From Aquincola tertiaricarbonis (GTDB taxonomy: Bacteria; Pseudomonadota; Gammaproteobacteria; Burkholderiales; Burkholderiaceae_C), in assembly GCF_023573145.1 (NCBI RefSeq), contig NZ_CP097636.1, positions 682,001 to 746,000 on the forward strand: a stretch of 64,000 nucleotides of DNA, given 5' to 3'. A program made the translations under genes and the position numbers. The notes under the pieces are model-generated. The model had not been told where the DNA came from, made no database searches, and worked only from the letters and a program-made list of their open reading frames with translations. Shown here piece after piece: positions 1 to 9,610 of this stretch. Position 1 is the stretch's first letter, and each line of letters starts with the position of its first letter.

Positions 1-3000
1 GCAGCGTGCCGGTGGTGGCATTGGCCAGGTTCTCGCCTTCGATGAAGCCGCCGACCTGGCCGGTGAAGCCGGGCAGGGTGCTGCCCGCGGGCAGGCTCAC
101 CGGCGTGGCGGTGTAGGTGAGGGTGCGCAGGTCGATGTCGGCCGTGGTGGCCAGCGTGCCGGGCACCTGGTAGTTGGCCAGCCGGCCGCCGCTGCCGTCG
201 GCGGCACTCACCGCCACCTGCACCGTCTTGCCGCTGCCGGCGTTGGCATCGCTGAAGCGCCCGCTGACGCCCAGCGTGAGCTGCTCGCCGCTCACCAGGC
301 CGCTGATCGTCGACAGCCGCACCGTGGCCGCATCGCTGCCGTCGTAGGTCTTGCCGTCGGCCACCGCAGCCAGCGTCAGCGGCCGGGGCGTGATGCTGGC
401 CGTGGCACTGGCGCTGGTGGTGGCCAGCACATAGTCGCTGGCCAGCCCGCTGCCACCCGTGCCTGCTGCACCGTCCGCCAGGCCGATGGCCACTGCCACC
501 GCCTTGCCGGTGCCGGCATTGGCGTCGCTGAAGCGGCCGTCCAGCCGCAGCTGCAGGTTCTCGCCGGGCACCAGGCCCACCAGGCCGCTGCTGCTCACGC
601 TGGCGTCGGTCAGGCCGTCGTACACCTTGTCGGCCACCTGCAGGCCAGCCACGCTCAGGCTGCGCGGCGTGATCTCGCCGGTGACGGCGCCCAGGCGGTA
701 GCCGTACACCGGCTTGCCGCTGGCGTCGGTGGCGGTGATCAGCGAGGGGTTGACCGTCACCGCCTTGTTGCTGCCCACGTGCGCATCGGCATAGGTGCCG
801 GCGCCGCTGCCCACGGTCACGGTATCGCCGGCCAGGTTGCCGGTGCCGGCCTGCACCTCGGCGGCCGACAGCAGCACCGTGGTGTTGCCGTCGTACACCT
901 TGCTCACGGCGCCGCTGAGGGCCAGCGTGGGCGCCACCGAGAACAGCAGGCCGTTGCCGCTGCCCAGCACCGTGGGCGCGCGGCCGTACACCGCGTCGTA
1001 CTGGCGGAAGTCGTGCACCAGGGAGCCGGCGTCGAAGTCGCCGTTGTCGGGCTCGGTGGCGTACACCAGCCAGCGGCCGTTGGGCGTGTTGAAGGCGGGG
1101 CTGGCTGCGGTGTGCTGGAAGCGGGTGACGTTGGCGCCGCCGCTGCCGGCCACCACCAGCGCATCGCCGCTGGCATCGGCGCTGAGGGTGCTGCTGCCCG
1201 CGATGGACACCTCGGGCGCCAGCAACCGCACCGTGCCGCCGCTGGCCACGAAAGGGGCGCCGCTGAGGCCGATGCTGCCGGCCGTGGACTGCAGCGTGAC
1301 GGCGGTGTTGCTGCCGCTGAAGTTGACGGCGCTGCCGCCGGTGAGCAGCAGGTCATCCTGCGCCTGCATCAGCAGGCTGCTGGCACCGCCGTTGATGGAG
1401 GCGGAAAAGCCGCCCGACTCGTCCACCATGTCGATGCCGCCGGCCGAGACGATGGTGGCAGGCCCCCCCGTGGGCGTGACGACGTTGCCGCCGCTGATGC
1501 CCAGACGCTGGCCGGCGCCATTGGCCGTCAGCGTGAGCGATGAGGCGCCGGCCGCATCGATGATGTCGCCGCCGTAGTCGGACGCCGCCACCAGCAAGGC
1601 ATAGCCACCATCGGCCGAGTCCAGCGTGCCCTCGACCGACAGGCTGGCGCCGTTGGTGGCGCGCAGCTGGCCGCCGCTGGCACCGATGCCGTTGCGCGCC
1701 AGGCTCACGCCGAAGCCCAGCACCGCGCGTCCGCCGGCCGAAGCGCTGCCCGACAGCGTGGCCGTGCCCTGCACCGCCAGCGAGGCGCTGCTGTCGGCCG
1801 CGGGCGGTTGCACGATCAGCTGCGCCTCGTTCACCAGCACGCCGGCCACCAGGCTGGGGTTGGAGGGGTTGCTGCCACCGGGGTCGGTGGCAGCCAGCGC
1901 GGTGCCTTCCACCCGCAGCGAGTGGGTGGCGATGAGCGTGCCGCTGGACAGGTGCACGCCGGTGCGCAGCAGCCCGCCATTGCTCCAGCCCTGCACCACG
2001 ATGTCGCGGGCCTGCACGCTGCTGTTGTCCTCAACCAGCACGCCGGCGTTGAAGCTGCCTTCTTCCACCGTGGCGCCGCGCAGCGTGATGCTGCCGTTGC
2101 CCGCCTGCAGCAGGCTGTTGCTGCGCAGGTGGATGCCGCTCGGGAAATCGGGGTCGGCGCCCACCGCGGCGCTGAAGCCGGCGCTGCCCTGCGGCCCGCT
2201 GGCGATGCCGCCACCGCCCAGCACGATGTTGCCGCCGTTGCTGTCCAGCGTGGTGTTGGACACGAAGATGGAGCCGGTACCGCCGTCCTTGGCCGCGTTG
2301 AGCGTGATGCCCAGGGCCACGCCGCTGGCGCTGACGCTGCTGTCGCGCAGCTGGATGTGGTTGTGCGCGTTCAGCGTCAGCGTGACCGGCGTGGACAGCA
2401 CCGGGCTGATGGTCACGTTCTGCATCAGGATGTCGCCGGCCTGGCTGTCGTTGCCGCCGGTGCCCGTGGTGATGCTGACGTTGTTGCCGGCCTGCAGAGC
2501 GCTCTCGATGGTGGTGGCGCTGATCTGCGCGCCGTCGTCGGTGCTGCTGAAGTCGGGGCCGCTGCCGATGTTGGTGTCGCCGCTGCCGGGCACGATGGTG
2601 ATGTCGTTCGGGTCCAGCAGCCAGGTGCCGGCGCGCCCGCGCGGCGCCTGCACGCGCACGCTGGCCGGCCGCGCGTCCAGCCAGCCGCCCGAGGTTTCCA
2701 CCAGCCCGCCGTGGCCACCCAGTGGCCCGCCCAGCGCGCTGAAGCGGCCATAGGCCCGCGTCGCCTGGTCGGACCACACCACCACCTGGCCGCCATCGCC
2801 CAGGCCGGTGGCATCGGCCGCCAGCGTGGCCTGCGGCGCGATGTACGCCGCCTGGGCGTTGCGCAGCGCCGGATCGGCCCCCTGCGCACCCCCACCCACC
2901 AGCAGCTGGCCGCCGCCGGTGCGGCCCGAGGCGTCCAGCACCCCGCCGTCCAGCACGCCCACCTGCCGGCCCAGCAGCTGCAGCGTGCCGCCCGTGCCCT

Positions 3001-3982
3001 GCGGGCTTGTCACGGCGGCGCTGCCGGCCACCAGCGCCGTGCCCTGCGGCCCGGCGTCCAGCGTGATGCGGCCGCCGGGGCCACCGCCCGCACCGCCCTG
3101 GGCCGTGGTCTGGCTGCCGGCGGCCAGGTTGACCTGCTGCGTGGCCTGCAGCACCAGCTCGCCACCCGGGCCTACGGCCAGCGCATCGGCGCGCATCACG
3201 CCCTGCTGGTTGACGATGGCGGCCTGCACGTCGATGCGGCCCGAAGGCGCGATCACCCGGCCCAGGTTCAGCGCCTCGCCCGCCGGCGCAGTGACGCGCA
3301 GCGCCAGGTTGGGTGCCTGGGTGTCCACCAGCTCGATCTGCTGGCCCGCGGCCAGCAGCACCTGGCCGCCGGGCGCTTCGATCAGGCCTTCATTGGCCAC
3401 GCCGGCCGCCGACGCCAGCAGCGCCACCCGCCCGCCGGAGGCGGTGCGCAGCTCACCCTGGTTGACGATGCGGCCCTCACCGGCCAGTGCCTCGGCCGCC
3501 GGGCCCAGCCGGTAGCGGCCGGCCAGGAAATCGGCATCGGCCAGGTTGAGCGTGGAGACCACCAGCCCGGCCACGTCCACCCGCGCACCGGCGCCGAACA
3601 GCACGCCGTGCGGGTTGAGCAGCCACACCTTGCCGTTGCTGGACAGGCTGCCCAGGATGGACGAGGGGTCGGTGCCGGTGACGCGGTTGAGCACCTGGCT
3701 GGCGCTGCTGGCCTGGTTGAAGTGCACCGACTGCTGCGCGCCGATGGAGAACGACCGCCAGTTGAGGATGGCGTTGTGGCTGTTGGTGATGGTCATGCGC
3801 CCGCCGGCGGTGTCCACCGCGGCCTGGCCCTGCATCACCTGCAGGCCGCTGGGCAGGGCTTGCGCCTGGGCCTGAGCCTGGGCCTGAGGGGCCGCGGGCC
3901 CGGCCAGGCACAGCGCCAGCGCAGCGGCCAGTGGATGGGGTTGCGGCCGACGGGCCGGCTTGCGCGGGGATGTGCTTCGCAT
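1..3982 (-). CDS. TpsA-type filamentous haemagglutinin-like exoprotein, 3' end beyond window
   Basis: Secreted exoprotein of a two-partner (type Vb) secretion system, probably an adhesin. The reading frame stays open from the start to the left edge (about 1327 codons seen) and has no stop in the window. A signal peptide (Arg/Lys-rich n-region, then LAAALALCLAGPAAPQAQA) is followed by the TPS haemagglutination-activity domain at roughly residues 45-290, with NPHGVLFGAG near residue 120. A long Gly/Ala/Ser-rich beta-helix-like region follows. Near residues 1025, 1115 and 1207 lie three copies of a YDG-type module (KVYDGNTT, KVYDGLTD, KTYDGSDA), spaced about 90 residues. I chose the ATG at 3982 because GAGGTG lies 6 nt before it; an in-frame ATG at 4003 is the alternative. 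The gene lies 23 nt after the TpsB gene. Whether the missing C-terminus carries a toxin cannot be seen. Confidence 0.85.
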   Translation of the reverse strand, partial: MRSTSPRKPARRPQPHPLAAALALCLAGPAAPQAQAQAQAQALPSGLQVMQGQAAVDTAGGRMTITNSHNAILNWRSFSIGAQQSVHFNQASSASQVLNRVTGTDPSSILGSLSSNGKVWLLNPHGVLFGAGARVDVAGLVVSTLNLADADFLAGRYRLGPAAEALAGEGRIVNQGELRTASGGRVALLASAAGVANEGLIEAPGGQVLLAAGQQIELVDTQAPNLALRVTAPAGEALNLGRVIAPSGRIDVQAAIVNQQGVMRADALAVGPGGELVLQATQQVNLAAGSQTTAQGGAGGGPGGRITLDAGPQGTALVAGSAAVTSPQGTGGTLQLLGRQVGVLDGGVLDASGRTGGGQLLVGGGAQGADPALRNAQAAYIAPQATLAADATGLGDGGQVVVWSDQATRAYGRFSALGGPLGGHGGLVETSGGWLDARPASVRVQAPRGRAGTWLLDPNDITIVPGSGDTNIGSGPDFSSTDDGAQISATTIESALQAGNNVSITTGTGGNDSQAGDILMQNVTISPVLSTPVTLTLNAHNHIQLRDSSVSASGVALGITLNAAKDGGTGSIFVSNTTLDSNGGNIVLGGGGIASGPQGSAGFSAAVGADPDFPSGIHLRSNSLLQAGNGSITLRGATVEEGSFNAGVLVEDNSSVQARDIVVQGWSNGGLLRTGVHLSSGTLIATHSLRVEGTALAATDPGGSNPSNPSLVAGVLVNEAQLIVQPPAADSSASLAVQGTATLSGSASAGGRAVLGFGVSLARNGIGASGGQLRATNGASLSVEGTLDSADGGYALLVAASDYGGDIIDAAGASSLTLTANGAGQRLGISGGNVVTPTGGPATIVSAGGIDMVDESGGFSASINGGASSLLMQAQDDLLLTGGSAVNFSGSNTAVTLQSTAGSIGLSGAPFVASGGTVRLLAPEVSIAGSSTLSADASGDALVVAGSGGANVTRFQHTAASPAFNTPNGRWLVYATEPDNGDFDAGSLVHDFRQYDAVYGRAPTVLGSGNGLLFSVAPTLALSGAVSKVYDGNTTVLLSAAEVQAGTGNLAGDTVTVGSGAGTYADAHVGSNKAVTVNPSLITATDASGKPVYGYRLGAVTGEITPRSLSVAGLQVADKVYDGLTDASVSSSGLVGLVPGENLQLRLDGRFSDANAGTGKAVAVAIGLADGAAGTGGSGLASDYVLATTSASATASITPRPLTLAAVADGKTYDGSDAATVRLSTISGLVSGEQLTLGVSGRFSDANAGSGKTVQVAVSAADGSGGRLANYQVPGTLATTADIDLRTLTYTATPVSLPAGSTLPGFTGQVGGFIEGENLANATTGTL

Positions 3983-4005
3983 CGTCGTCACCTCGTCGGG
4001 CATGC

Positions 4006-5658
4006 TCAAAAGCTCGTGCTCACGGCCACGTGGGCACGCAGGTCGTGGCGGTCGGTCTGCGGCGCGGCTTTCAAGGCCTGGGCCAGCACCAGCTGCGCCT
4101 GCCAGCGGCCCAGGCTGCCGCGCAGCCCCAGGCCCAGGGCACGCAGGCTGCAGTCGTCGCGGTCGGTGGCGCAGGGCAGGCCGCCGCGGTTGGCCACCCA
4201 GCCGGCATCGAAGAAGCCCAGCGCCCGCAGCGTGGCGCCGCCGCCGCTGCGCAGCAGCTCGGGGCCTGCCAGTTCCAGCGTGGCCTGCAGGCCGCGGTCG
4301 CCGGCCACTTCACGCTCGCGGTAGCCGCGCACCGAAGCCGCGCCGCCAATGCCGAACTGCTCACCGGGCACCAGCGCGTCGTCGGTGAACTGGCCGGCGG
4401 CCCGCAGCTGCAGGTCCCAGCCTTCCAGCGGCTGGCCGCCGACGAAGAAGGTGCCGCGCAGCGCCGTGAAGCGGGGCTCGGCGCCGGCACGCACCGCCTC
4501 GAACTGGCTGCTGCGGCCATGGCCGCCGCCCAGCTGCAGGTTGTGGTGCAGGCCCACGGCCAGGCCGAAGGCCACGGCACCGGCCCGCTGCAGCGAATAC
4601 TCCAGCGACAGCGGCTGCACCGACACGCTTTCACCCGCCGGCCCGCAGGCGCCCGGCGGCAGGCCGGCGATCTCGCAGCTGTTGAGGTAGGCGCGGTAGT
4701 CCAGGGCCAGCGCCAGCCGTTGGTCGGCCTCGCCCCAGCGCGGCAGCAGCATCGTGCCGCGCACGCCGGCCAGGCGGCCGCGGCCCGCAAAGCTCAGGGC
4801 GCCGGCCACGGTGCTGGTGGTGCCGCCGTCCACGTCGGACCAGGCGGCATAGGCGTCCACGAAGCTGCGCTGCGCATACAGCGGCAGCCGGTAGCTGCCG
4901 CTCAGCACCTTCACGGCGCTGGGCTTGTCGGGCGCGGTCTGGGCATTGAGCGTGAGCACGTCGTCGCGGTCGCTCAGGTTGGCGTGCTGCCAACCCAGGC
5001 TGGCGCGCAGCCGACCGGTGCGCTGGTTGCCGCGGTTGTCCAGCGTGGCGGTCCAGCGTCGCACCGGCTGCTCGGCCACCTCCACCCGGGCATCGGTTTC
5101 GCCGGGGTTGGCGCCGGGCTGTAACAGCAGCTGCAACTGCTTGGCCGGGTTTTCGTTGGCCATGGTGATCTGCGCGTCCAGCAGGTTCAGCCGCGGCGTC
5201 TGGCCCTCGGTCAGCGCCGGCAGGCTGGCGCGCACGTTGCCTTCGCTGAACTGGCGCTGGCCGGTGACACCCACCCGGGCCAGCCGGCCCTCCACCACGG
5301 TGATGGTGATCACCCCATCGGCCGCCGACTGCGGCGCCACGAAGGCCACCACGCCGCCATAGCCGGCCTGGGCGTACAAGGCCTGCAGCGCGGCGGCCGC
5401 GCGTTGCAGCTCCTCGGCACTGCGCTCGCCCGTGTAGGGCGCCAGCGCGGCGTCCACCTGGGCGGCCGGCAGCAGGCTGTTGCCCTGCACGCGGAAGCCG
5501 GCCACGCGCAGCCGTGGCGTGTCGGCGGGCGCGCTGTCGGCGGGCGGGTTGGGCGCCACCAGCGGCGTGGCCTGTGGCCAGGCCGGTGGGGTGGCCGCCA
5601 GGCAGCCGATCAGGGGGATGCACCGCCAGCGCAGGCGGCGGTCCGGGGAAGCATTCAT
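4006..5658 (-). CDS. TpsB outer-membrane transporter (ShlB/FhaC/HecB family)
   Basis: Outer-membrane beta-barrel that exports the downstream TpsA protein from the periplasm. The 550-residue product has a signal peptide, a Pro-rich linker, POTRA modules (RVAGFRVQGNSLLP followed by GVITITVVEGRLARVGVTG) and a C-terminal barrel of alternating strands ending in VSTSF, a terminal Phe typical of barrel proteins. The family hallmark VRGYRE is present in the expected region (GGAASVRGYREREVAGDRG). The start at 5658 is chosen because AAAGGA lies 4 nt upstream; an in-frame ATG 22 codons earlier has no ribosome site and would precede the signal peptide. It is transcribed ahead of tpsA as a two-gene operon, which supports the pairing. 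Confidence 0.9.
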   Translation of the reverse strand: MNASPDRRLRWRCIPLIGCLAATPPAWPQATPLVAPNPPADSAPADTPRLRVAGFRVQGNSLLPAAQVDAALAPYTGERSAEELQRAAAALQALYAQAGYGGVVAFVAPQSAADGVITITVVEGRLARVGVTGQRQFSEGNVRASLPALTEGQTPRLNLLDAQITMANENPAKQLQLLLQPGANPGETDARVEVAEQPVRRWTATLDNRGNQRTGRLRASLGWQHANLSDRDDVLTLNAQTAPDKPSAVKVLSGSYRLPLYAQRSFVDAYAAWSDVDGGTTSTVAGALSFAGRGRLAGVRGTMLLPRWGEADQRLALALDYRAYLNSCEIAGLPPGACGPAGESVSVQPLSLEYSLQRAGAVAFGLAVGLHHNLQLGGGHGRSSQFEAVRAGAEPRFTALRGTFFVGGQPLEGWDLQLRAAGQFTDDALVPGEQFGIGGAASVRGYREREVAGDRGLQATLELAGPELLRSGGGATLRALGFFDAGWVANRGGLPCATDRDDCSLRALGLGLRGSLGRWQAQLVLAQALKAAPQTDRHDLRAHVAVSTSF

Positions 5659-5840
5659 GCCGTCCTTTCGTCCCCGTGCCGGGCGGGGCGGACGAGGATA
5701 CGCCGGCCCCGTGGCGGCGGGCATCCCGATAAGTGCGCGGGCGGCGTGTCAGGTGGAGCCGCTACCCTTGGCCCATGAGCCTGCATCGCCCCCGCACCGA
5801 ACCCCTGCCCGCTACCGTGCTTGGTACCACGCTCGACATC

Positions 5841-6827
5841 ATGCCCGGCCTGCCGCGTCGCCAGCTGCTGAAGCTGGCCGCCGGCGCCGGGGCCGCCGCC
5901 TGCCTGCCGGCCGCCGTGCGCGCCCAGGCCACCTGGCCCAGCCATGCGGTGCGGCTGGTGGTGCCCTTCGCGCCTGGCGGCAGCTCCGAGATCGTGGCCC
6001 GCGCCACCGCGGCCGAGCTGACCAAGAGCCTGGGCCAGTCGGTGTTCGTCGACAACAAGCCCGGCGGCGCCGGCAACGTGGCCATGGCCGAAGTGGCCCG
6101 CGCCGACGACCAGCACACGCTGGTGCTGGGCCACATCGGCACGCTGGCGGTCAACCCGTACATCTTTGCCAAGCTGCCCTACGACCCGGTGCGCGACTTC
6201 CGCCCGATCTCGCTGCTGGCCAAGGTGCCCAGCCTGTACGTGGTGCACCCCGACCTGCCGGTCAAGAACCTGCAGGACTTCATCGCGCTGGCACGCAGCA
6301 AGCCCGGGCGGCTGAACTACGGCTCGGCCGGCAACGGCAGCGCGGGGCACCTGGCCTTCGAGTACCTGAAGGCGGCCACCGGCACCTTCGTGCTGCACGT
6401 GCCCTACCGCGGCACCGGCCCTCAGCTCACCGACCTGATCGCCGGCCGGCTGGACGCGGCGGCGGTGGGCGCGCCGGCCATCCTGCAGTTCATCAAGGCG
6501 GGCAAGCTGCGCTGCATTGCCACCGGCACCACGCAGCGCATCGCGCAGCTGCCCGATGTGCCCACCGTGGCCGAGCAGGGCTTCCCCGGCTTTGAGATGA
6601 CGCAGTGGTACGGCCTGATGGCGCCGGCCAACCTGCAGGCACCCTATGCCGACAAGCTGGCCGCGGCCGCCGCCCGCGCGGTGAAGGAACCGGCCGCGCT
6701 GGAGCGGCTGTCGAACGATTCGGCGATTGCCGTGGGCAGCAGCCCGCAGGAGTTCGCCCGCTTCATCGCCGAGGAACAGCGGCGCTGGCAGCCGGTGATC
6801 GCGCGGGCCCGCATCAAGCCGGACTGA
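5841..6827 (+). CDS. Bug/TctC-family periplasmic solute-binding protein
   Basis: Periplasmic substrate receptor of the tripartite tricarboxylate transporter type; the family binds carboxylates and other small acids. A twin-arginine-like signal (PRRQLLKLAAGAGAAACL) ends at VRAQA. Family features follow: WPSHAVRLVVPFAPGGSSE, VDNKPGGAGNVAM, NYGSAGNGSAGHLAFEYLK and HVPYRGTGPQ. No TctA or TctB membrane partner lies nearby, so it is an orphan receptor, common in Burkholderiales. The start is uncertain: the ATG at 5841 directly precedes the signal peptide, while the in-frame ATG at 5775 adds 22 residues; neither has a good ribosome site. It is divergent from the TpsB gene and convergent with garD, and no GntR-type operator was seen in front of it, so membership of the uronate regulon is unsupported. 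Ligand unknown. Confidence 0.85.
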   Translation: MPGLPRRQLLKLAAGAGAAACLPAAVRAQATWPSHAVRLVVPFAPGGSSEIVARATAAELTKSLGQSVFVDNKPGGAGNVAMAEVARADDQHTLVLGHIGTLAVNPYIFAKLPYDPVRDFRPISLLAKVPSLYVVHPDLPVKNLQDFIALARSKPGRLNYGSAGNGSAGHLAFEYLKAATGTFVLHVPYRGTGPQLTDLIAGRLDAAAVGAPAILQFIKAGKLRCIATGTTQRIAQLPDVPTVAEQGFPGFEMTQWYGLMAPANLQAPYADKLAAAAARAVKEPAALERLSNDSAIAVGSSPQEFARFIAEEQRRWQPVIARARIKPD

Positions 6828-6849
6828 GGCACCGGGCCGGGCTACCGGC

Positions 6850-8445
6850 TCAGGTCACGGGTGCCGGGTTGAACAGCACCAGCGCGTTGTGCAGCTTCCA
6901 GTGCTCGGCCCAGGTCTTGCGGCCGCTGGCCACGTCCAGCATCAGGTGGAACAGCTCCCAGCCCACCTCCTCGATGGTCTTGTCGCCGGTGGCGATGCGG
7001 CCGGCGTCCACGTCCATCAGGTCGTGCCAGCGCCGCGCCAGGTCGCTGCGGGTGGCCACCTTGATCACCGGCACCTGGGCCAGCCCGTAGGGCGTGCCGC
7101 GGCCGGTGGTGAACACATGCAGGTTCATGCCGGCGGCCATCTGCAGCGTGCCGCAGATGAAGTCGCTGGCCGGCGTGGCGGCGTACAGCAGGCCGCGGGT
7201 GGTGGCCTTCTCGCCCGGTGACACCACGCCCGAGATCGGCGCGCTGCCGCTCTTGACGATGGAGCCCATCGCCTTCTCGACGATGTTGGACAGGCCGCCC
7301 TTCTTGTTGCCCGGCGTGGTGTTGGCGCTGCGGTCCACGCGGCCGCGGGCGAGGTAGGCGTCGTACCAGGCCATCTCGCGCACCATGGCCTCGGCCACCT
7401 CGGGCGTCGTGGCGCGGGCGGTGAGCTGGGCGATGCCGTCGCGCACCTCGGTCACTTCCGAGAACATCACCGTGGCGCCGGCGCGCACCAGCAGGTCGGT
7501 GCAGTAGCCCACCGCCGGGTTGGCGGTGACGCCCGAAAAGGCATCGCTGCCGCCGCATTGCACGCCCACCACCAGCTCGCTGGCGGGCACGGTCTCGCGG
7601 CGGCGGCGGTTCAGGCGTTCCAGGTGCAGCTCGGCCTGGCGCATCACCGCGTCGATCATCGACATGAAGCCGACGTGCGCCTCGTCCTGCAGGCAGGTGA
7701 CGTCCAGCCGCGGCTCAGCCGTGGTGCCCACGTCGGCCACGTTGCGCTCGTCCACCAGCGCGATGCTGCCGGGTGGCAGCAGCCGCTCGGGCTGCAGCTT
7801 CTCGCAGCCCAGGCTCACCACCATCACCTCACCACCGAAGTTGGGGTTGAGGCTGATGTTGCGCAGCGTGCGGATGGGGATGACGGCATCGGGCGCGTCG
7901 ATGGCCACGCCGCAGCCGTAGCTGTGTTCCAGCGCCACCACGTCGTCCACGTTCGGGTAGCGCGGCAGCAGCTCGGCCTTGATGCGCTGCACCGCGAAGT
8001 CGGTAACGCCGGCCACGCACTGCACCGTCTGCGTGATGGCCAGGATGTTGCGCGTGCCCACCGAGCCGTCCGGGTTGCGGTAGCCCTGGAAGGTGAAGCC
8101 TTCCAGCGGCGGCTGCGGCTCGGGCTGGACGGTGGCCATCGGCAGGTCGTCCAGCGAGCGGGCGTCGGGCATGCGCAGCAGGCGTTCATGCACCCAGCGG
8201 CCGGCCTCGATGGGCTGGGCGGCATAGCCGATGGCCACGTCGTAGCGGCGCACCGCATCGCCTTCGGCCAGGTCCACCAGCGCCACCTTGTGGCCTTGCG
8301 GCACCTGGTCGCGCAGCACCAGCCCCGAGGGCAGCACCGTGCCCGGCGGCAGGCCGCCATCGTTGGCCACAATGGCGACGTTGTCGCGCGGGTGCATCGA
8401 GATGAGCAGCGGCGCGCGCGCCGCGGAGGGGGTGTCGGGCTTCAC
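6850..8445 (-). CDS. garD: Galactarate dehydratase (UxaA/GarD family)
   Basis: Predicted to dehydrate galactarate to 5-dehydro-4-deoxy-D-glucarate in the cytoplasm, the step between uronate oxidation and KdgD or GarL. The roughly 531-residue product matches the GarD layout: an N-terminal SAF-like part ([16 protein letters not shown]) resembling the E. coli start, then the catalytic part with [60 protein letters not shown] and [13 protein letters not shown] prefer the GTG at 8445, which begins just after the stop of the upstream Bug gene; a TTG at 8457 would overlap that gene. The Bug gene at 8450-9430 is co-transcribed. Altronate dehydratase (UxaA) is the closest alternative, but udh and lactonase in the same region favour galactarate as substrate. 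Confidence 0.85.
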   Translation of the reverse strand: MKPDTPSAARAPLLISMHPRDNVAIVANDGGLPPGTVLPSGLVLRDQVPQGHKVALVDLAEGDAVRRYDVAIGYAAQPIEAGRWVHERLLRMPDARSLDDLPMATVQPEPQPPLEGFTFQGYRNPDGSVGTRNILAITQTVQCVAGVTDFAVQRIKAELLPRYPNVDDVVALEHSYGCGVAIDAPDAVIPIRTLRNISLNPNFGGEVMVVSLGCEKLQPERLLPPGSIALVDERNVADVGTTAEPRLDVTCLQDEAHVGFMSMIDAVMRQAELHLERLNRRRRETVPASELVVGVQCGGSDAFSGVTANPAVGYCTDLLVRAGATVMFSEVTEVRDGIAQLTARATTPEVAEAMVREMAWYDAYLARGRVDRSANTTPGNKKGGLSNIVEKAMGSIVKSGSAPISGVVSPGEKATTRGLLYAATPASDFICGTLQMAAGMNLHVFTTGRGTPYGLAQVPVIKVATRSDLARRWHDLMDVDAGRIATGDKTIEEVGWELFHLMLDVASGRKTWAEHWKLHNALVLFNPAPVT

Positions 8446-8449
8446 TTGT

Positions 8450-9430
8450 CTAGTCAACCTTGACGTTGCCGTCCTTCACGATCTTGGCCCACTTGGCCTG
8501 CTCGCCGCGCTGGAAGGCGGCGAACTGCTCGGCCGTGTTGGGCGAGTATTCCAGGCCCAGGCCGTCCATGCGGGCCTTGGTGTCGGGTTGGGCGATGATC
8601 CTGGCCAGCTCGGCATTGAGCTTGTTGACGATGGCCGGCGGCGTGCCGGCCGGTGCGTACAGCGCCTGCCAGCTGGCCACGTCGAAGCCGGCGATGCCCG
8701 CCTCCTGCATCGTGGGCACGTCGGGCAGCACCGCGCTGCGCCTGGCGCTGGTCACGGCCAGCGCCTTCACCTTGCCGGCCTTGATCTGCGGCAGCGCCAC
8801 CAGCGCGGTCTCGAAGCTCATCGGCACCTGGCCGCCCATCACGTCCTGGATGGCGGGGGCGCTGCCCTTGTAGGGCACGTGGGTGATGTCGACGCCGGCC
8901 AGCAGCTTGAAGGTCTCGCCCGACAGGTGCTGCGAGGTGCCCTGGCCGGCCGAGGCGAACTGCAGCGTGCCCGGCTTGCTCTTGGCCGCGGCCACCACGT
9001 CCTTGACCGTCTTGAAGGGCTGCTCGGGGCCCACCAGCAGCACGTTGCTGATGCTGCCCAGCAGCATCACCGGCGCGAAGTCCTTGGCGGCGTTGTACGG
9101 GATCTTGGGCAGCAGCGCCGGGTTGATGGCGTGGGTGGCGATGGTGCCCAGCAGCAGGGTGTAGCCGTCGGCCGGCGACTTGGCCACGCTGTCCGCGCCG
9201 ATCACGCCGCCGGCGCCGGCCTTGTTGTCGATGATGACCGTCTGCTTCAGCGCCGTCTGCAGCTGTGCGCCCAGCGCGCGGGCCAGCACGTCGGAGGTGC
9301 CGCCGGCCGCGAAGGGCACGACGATGCGGATCGGCTTGGCCGGCCAGTCGTCCTGCGCGCTGGCAGGCAGGGCGAGCAGGGCGCCGAAGGCCGCCATGCA
9401 GGCAGCGCCGAGGAACGAAGAAACAGCCAT
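8450..9430 (-). CDS. Bug/TctC-family solute-binding protein in the garD operon
   Basis: Periplasmic binding protein of 326 residues with a Sec signal ([20 protein letters not shown], cleaved near ASAQDD) and the usual family blocks: [74 protein letters not shown] and [17 protein letters not shown] lies about 6 nt before the ATG. It sits directly upstream of garD, with the stop next to the garD start, and a perfect copy of the regulon palindrome lies 20 bp upstream of its start codon. Context suggests it binds galactarate, glucarate or a related sugar acid for uptake, but its membrane partners are not in the window and the ligand is inference. Confidence 0.88.
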   Translation of the reverse strand: MAVSSFLGAACMAAFGALLALPASAQDDWPAKPIRIVVPFAAGGTSDVLARALGAQLQTALKQTVIIDNKAGAGGVIGADSVAKSPADGYTLLLGTIATHAINPALLPKIPYNAAKDFAPVMLLGSISNVLLVGPEQPFKTVKDVVAAAKSKPGTLQFASAGQGTSQHLSGETFKLLAGVDITHVPYKGSAPAIQDVMGGQVPMSFETALVALPQIKAGKVKALAVTSARRSAVLPDVPTMQEAGIAGFDVASWQALYAPAGTPPAIVNKLNAELARIIAQPDTKARMDGLGLEYSPNTAEQFAAFQRGEQAKWAKIVKDGNVKVD

Positions 9431-9450
9431 TTTGTCTCCGGTACTGGTAG

Positions 9451-9463
9451 GTTGTCGTACAAC
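9451..9463. promoter_or_regulatory. Candidate GntR operator in front of the Bug-garD operon
   Basis: GTTGTCGTACAAC: perfect 5-bp arms around a 3-bp centre. The identical 13-mer occurs in front of the gntR gene (29231-29243). The site is 20 bp upstream of the Bug gene and shares the divergent intergenic region with the kdgD site. Its size and symmetry suit a FadR-type GntR dimer. Binding is inferred. Confidence 0.65.
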
Positions 9464-9563
9464 ATCTTCGTGCTCGAAGGGTTCATCGTCAAGCGGGATC
9501 GCCCTGTTTTCCTTGTACGCAGTAATACCGATGTCGCCAGGTCTTGAGTTCCAAGCGGCTTAC

Positions 9564-9583
9564 GTTGTACGATGACCGACAAC
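9564..9583 (-). promoter_or_regulatory. Candidate composite GntR operator of the kdgD operon
   Basis: Read on the minus strand the element is GTTGTCGGTCATCGTACAAC: a half-site GTTGTCG followed by a degenerate palindrome. It has the same 20-bp layout as the gntR and udh sites. It covers a plausible -10 box TACGAT (9568-9573), with TTGAGT at 9544-9549 as a -35 candidate 18 bp away, so binding would block transcription. Confidence 0.6.
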
Positions 9584-9610
9584 AAACACCGCTTTTCAAC
9601 CGGAGAACCC

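Noticed and set aside
1808..4324. Long plus-strand open frame over the tpsA gene
   Set aside because: High GC gives long stop-free shadows; the minus frame encodes a signal peptide, TPS domain and YDG modules, while the plus frame has Arg/Ala/His-rich low-complexity sequence.
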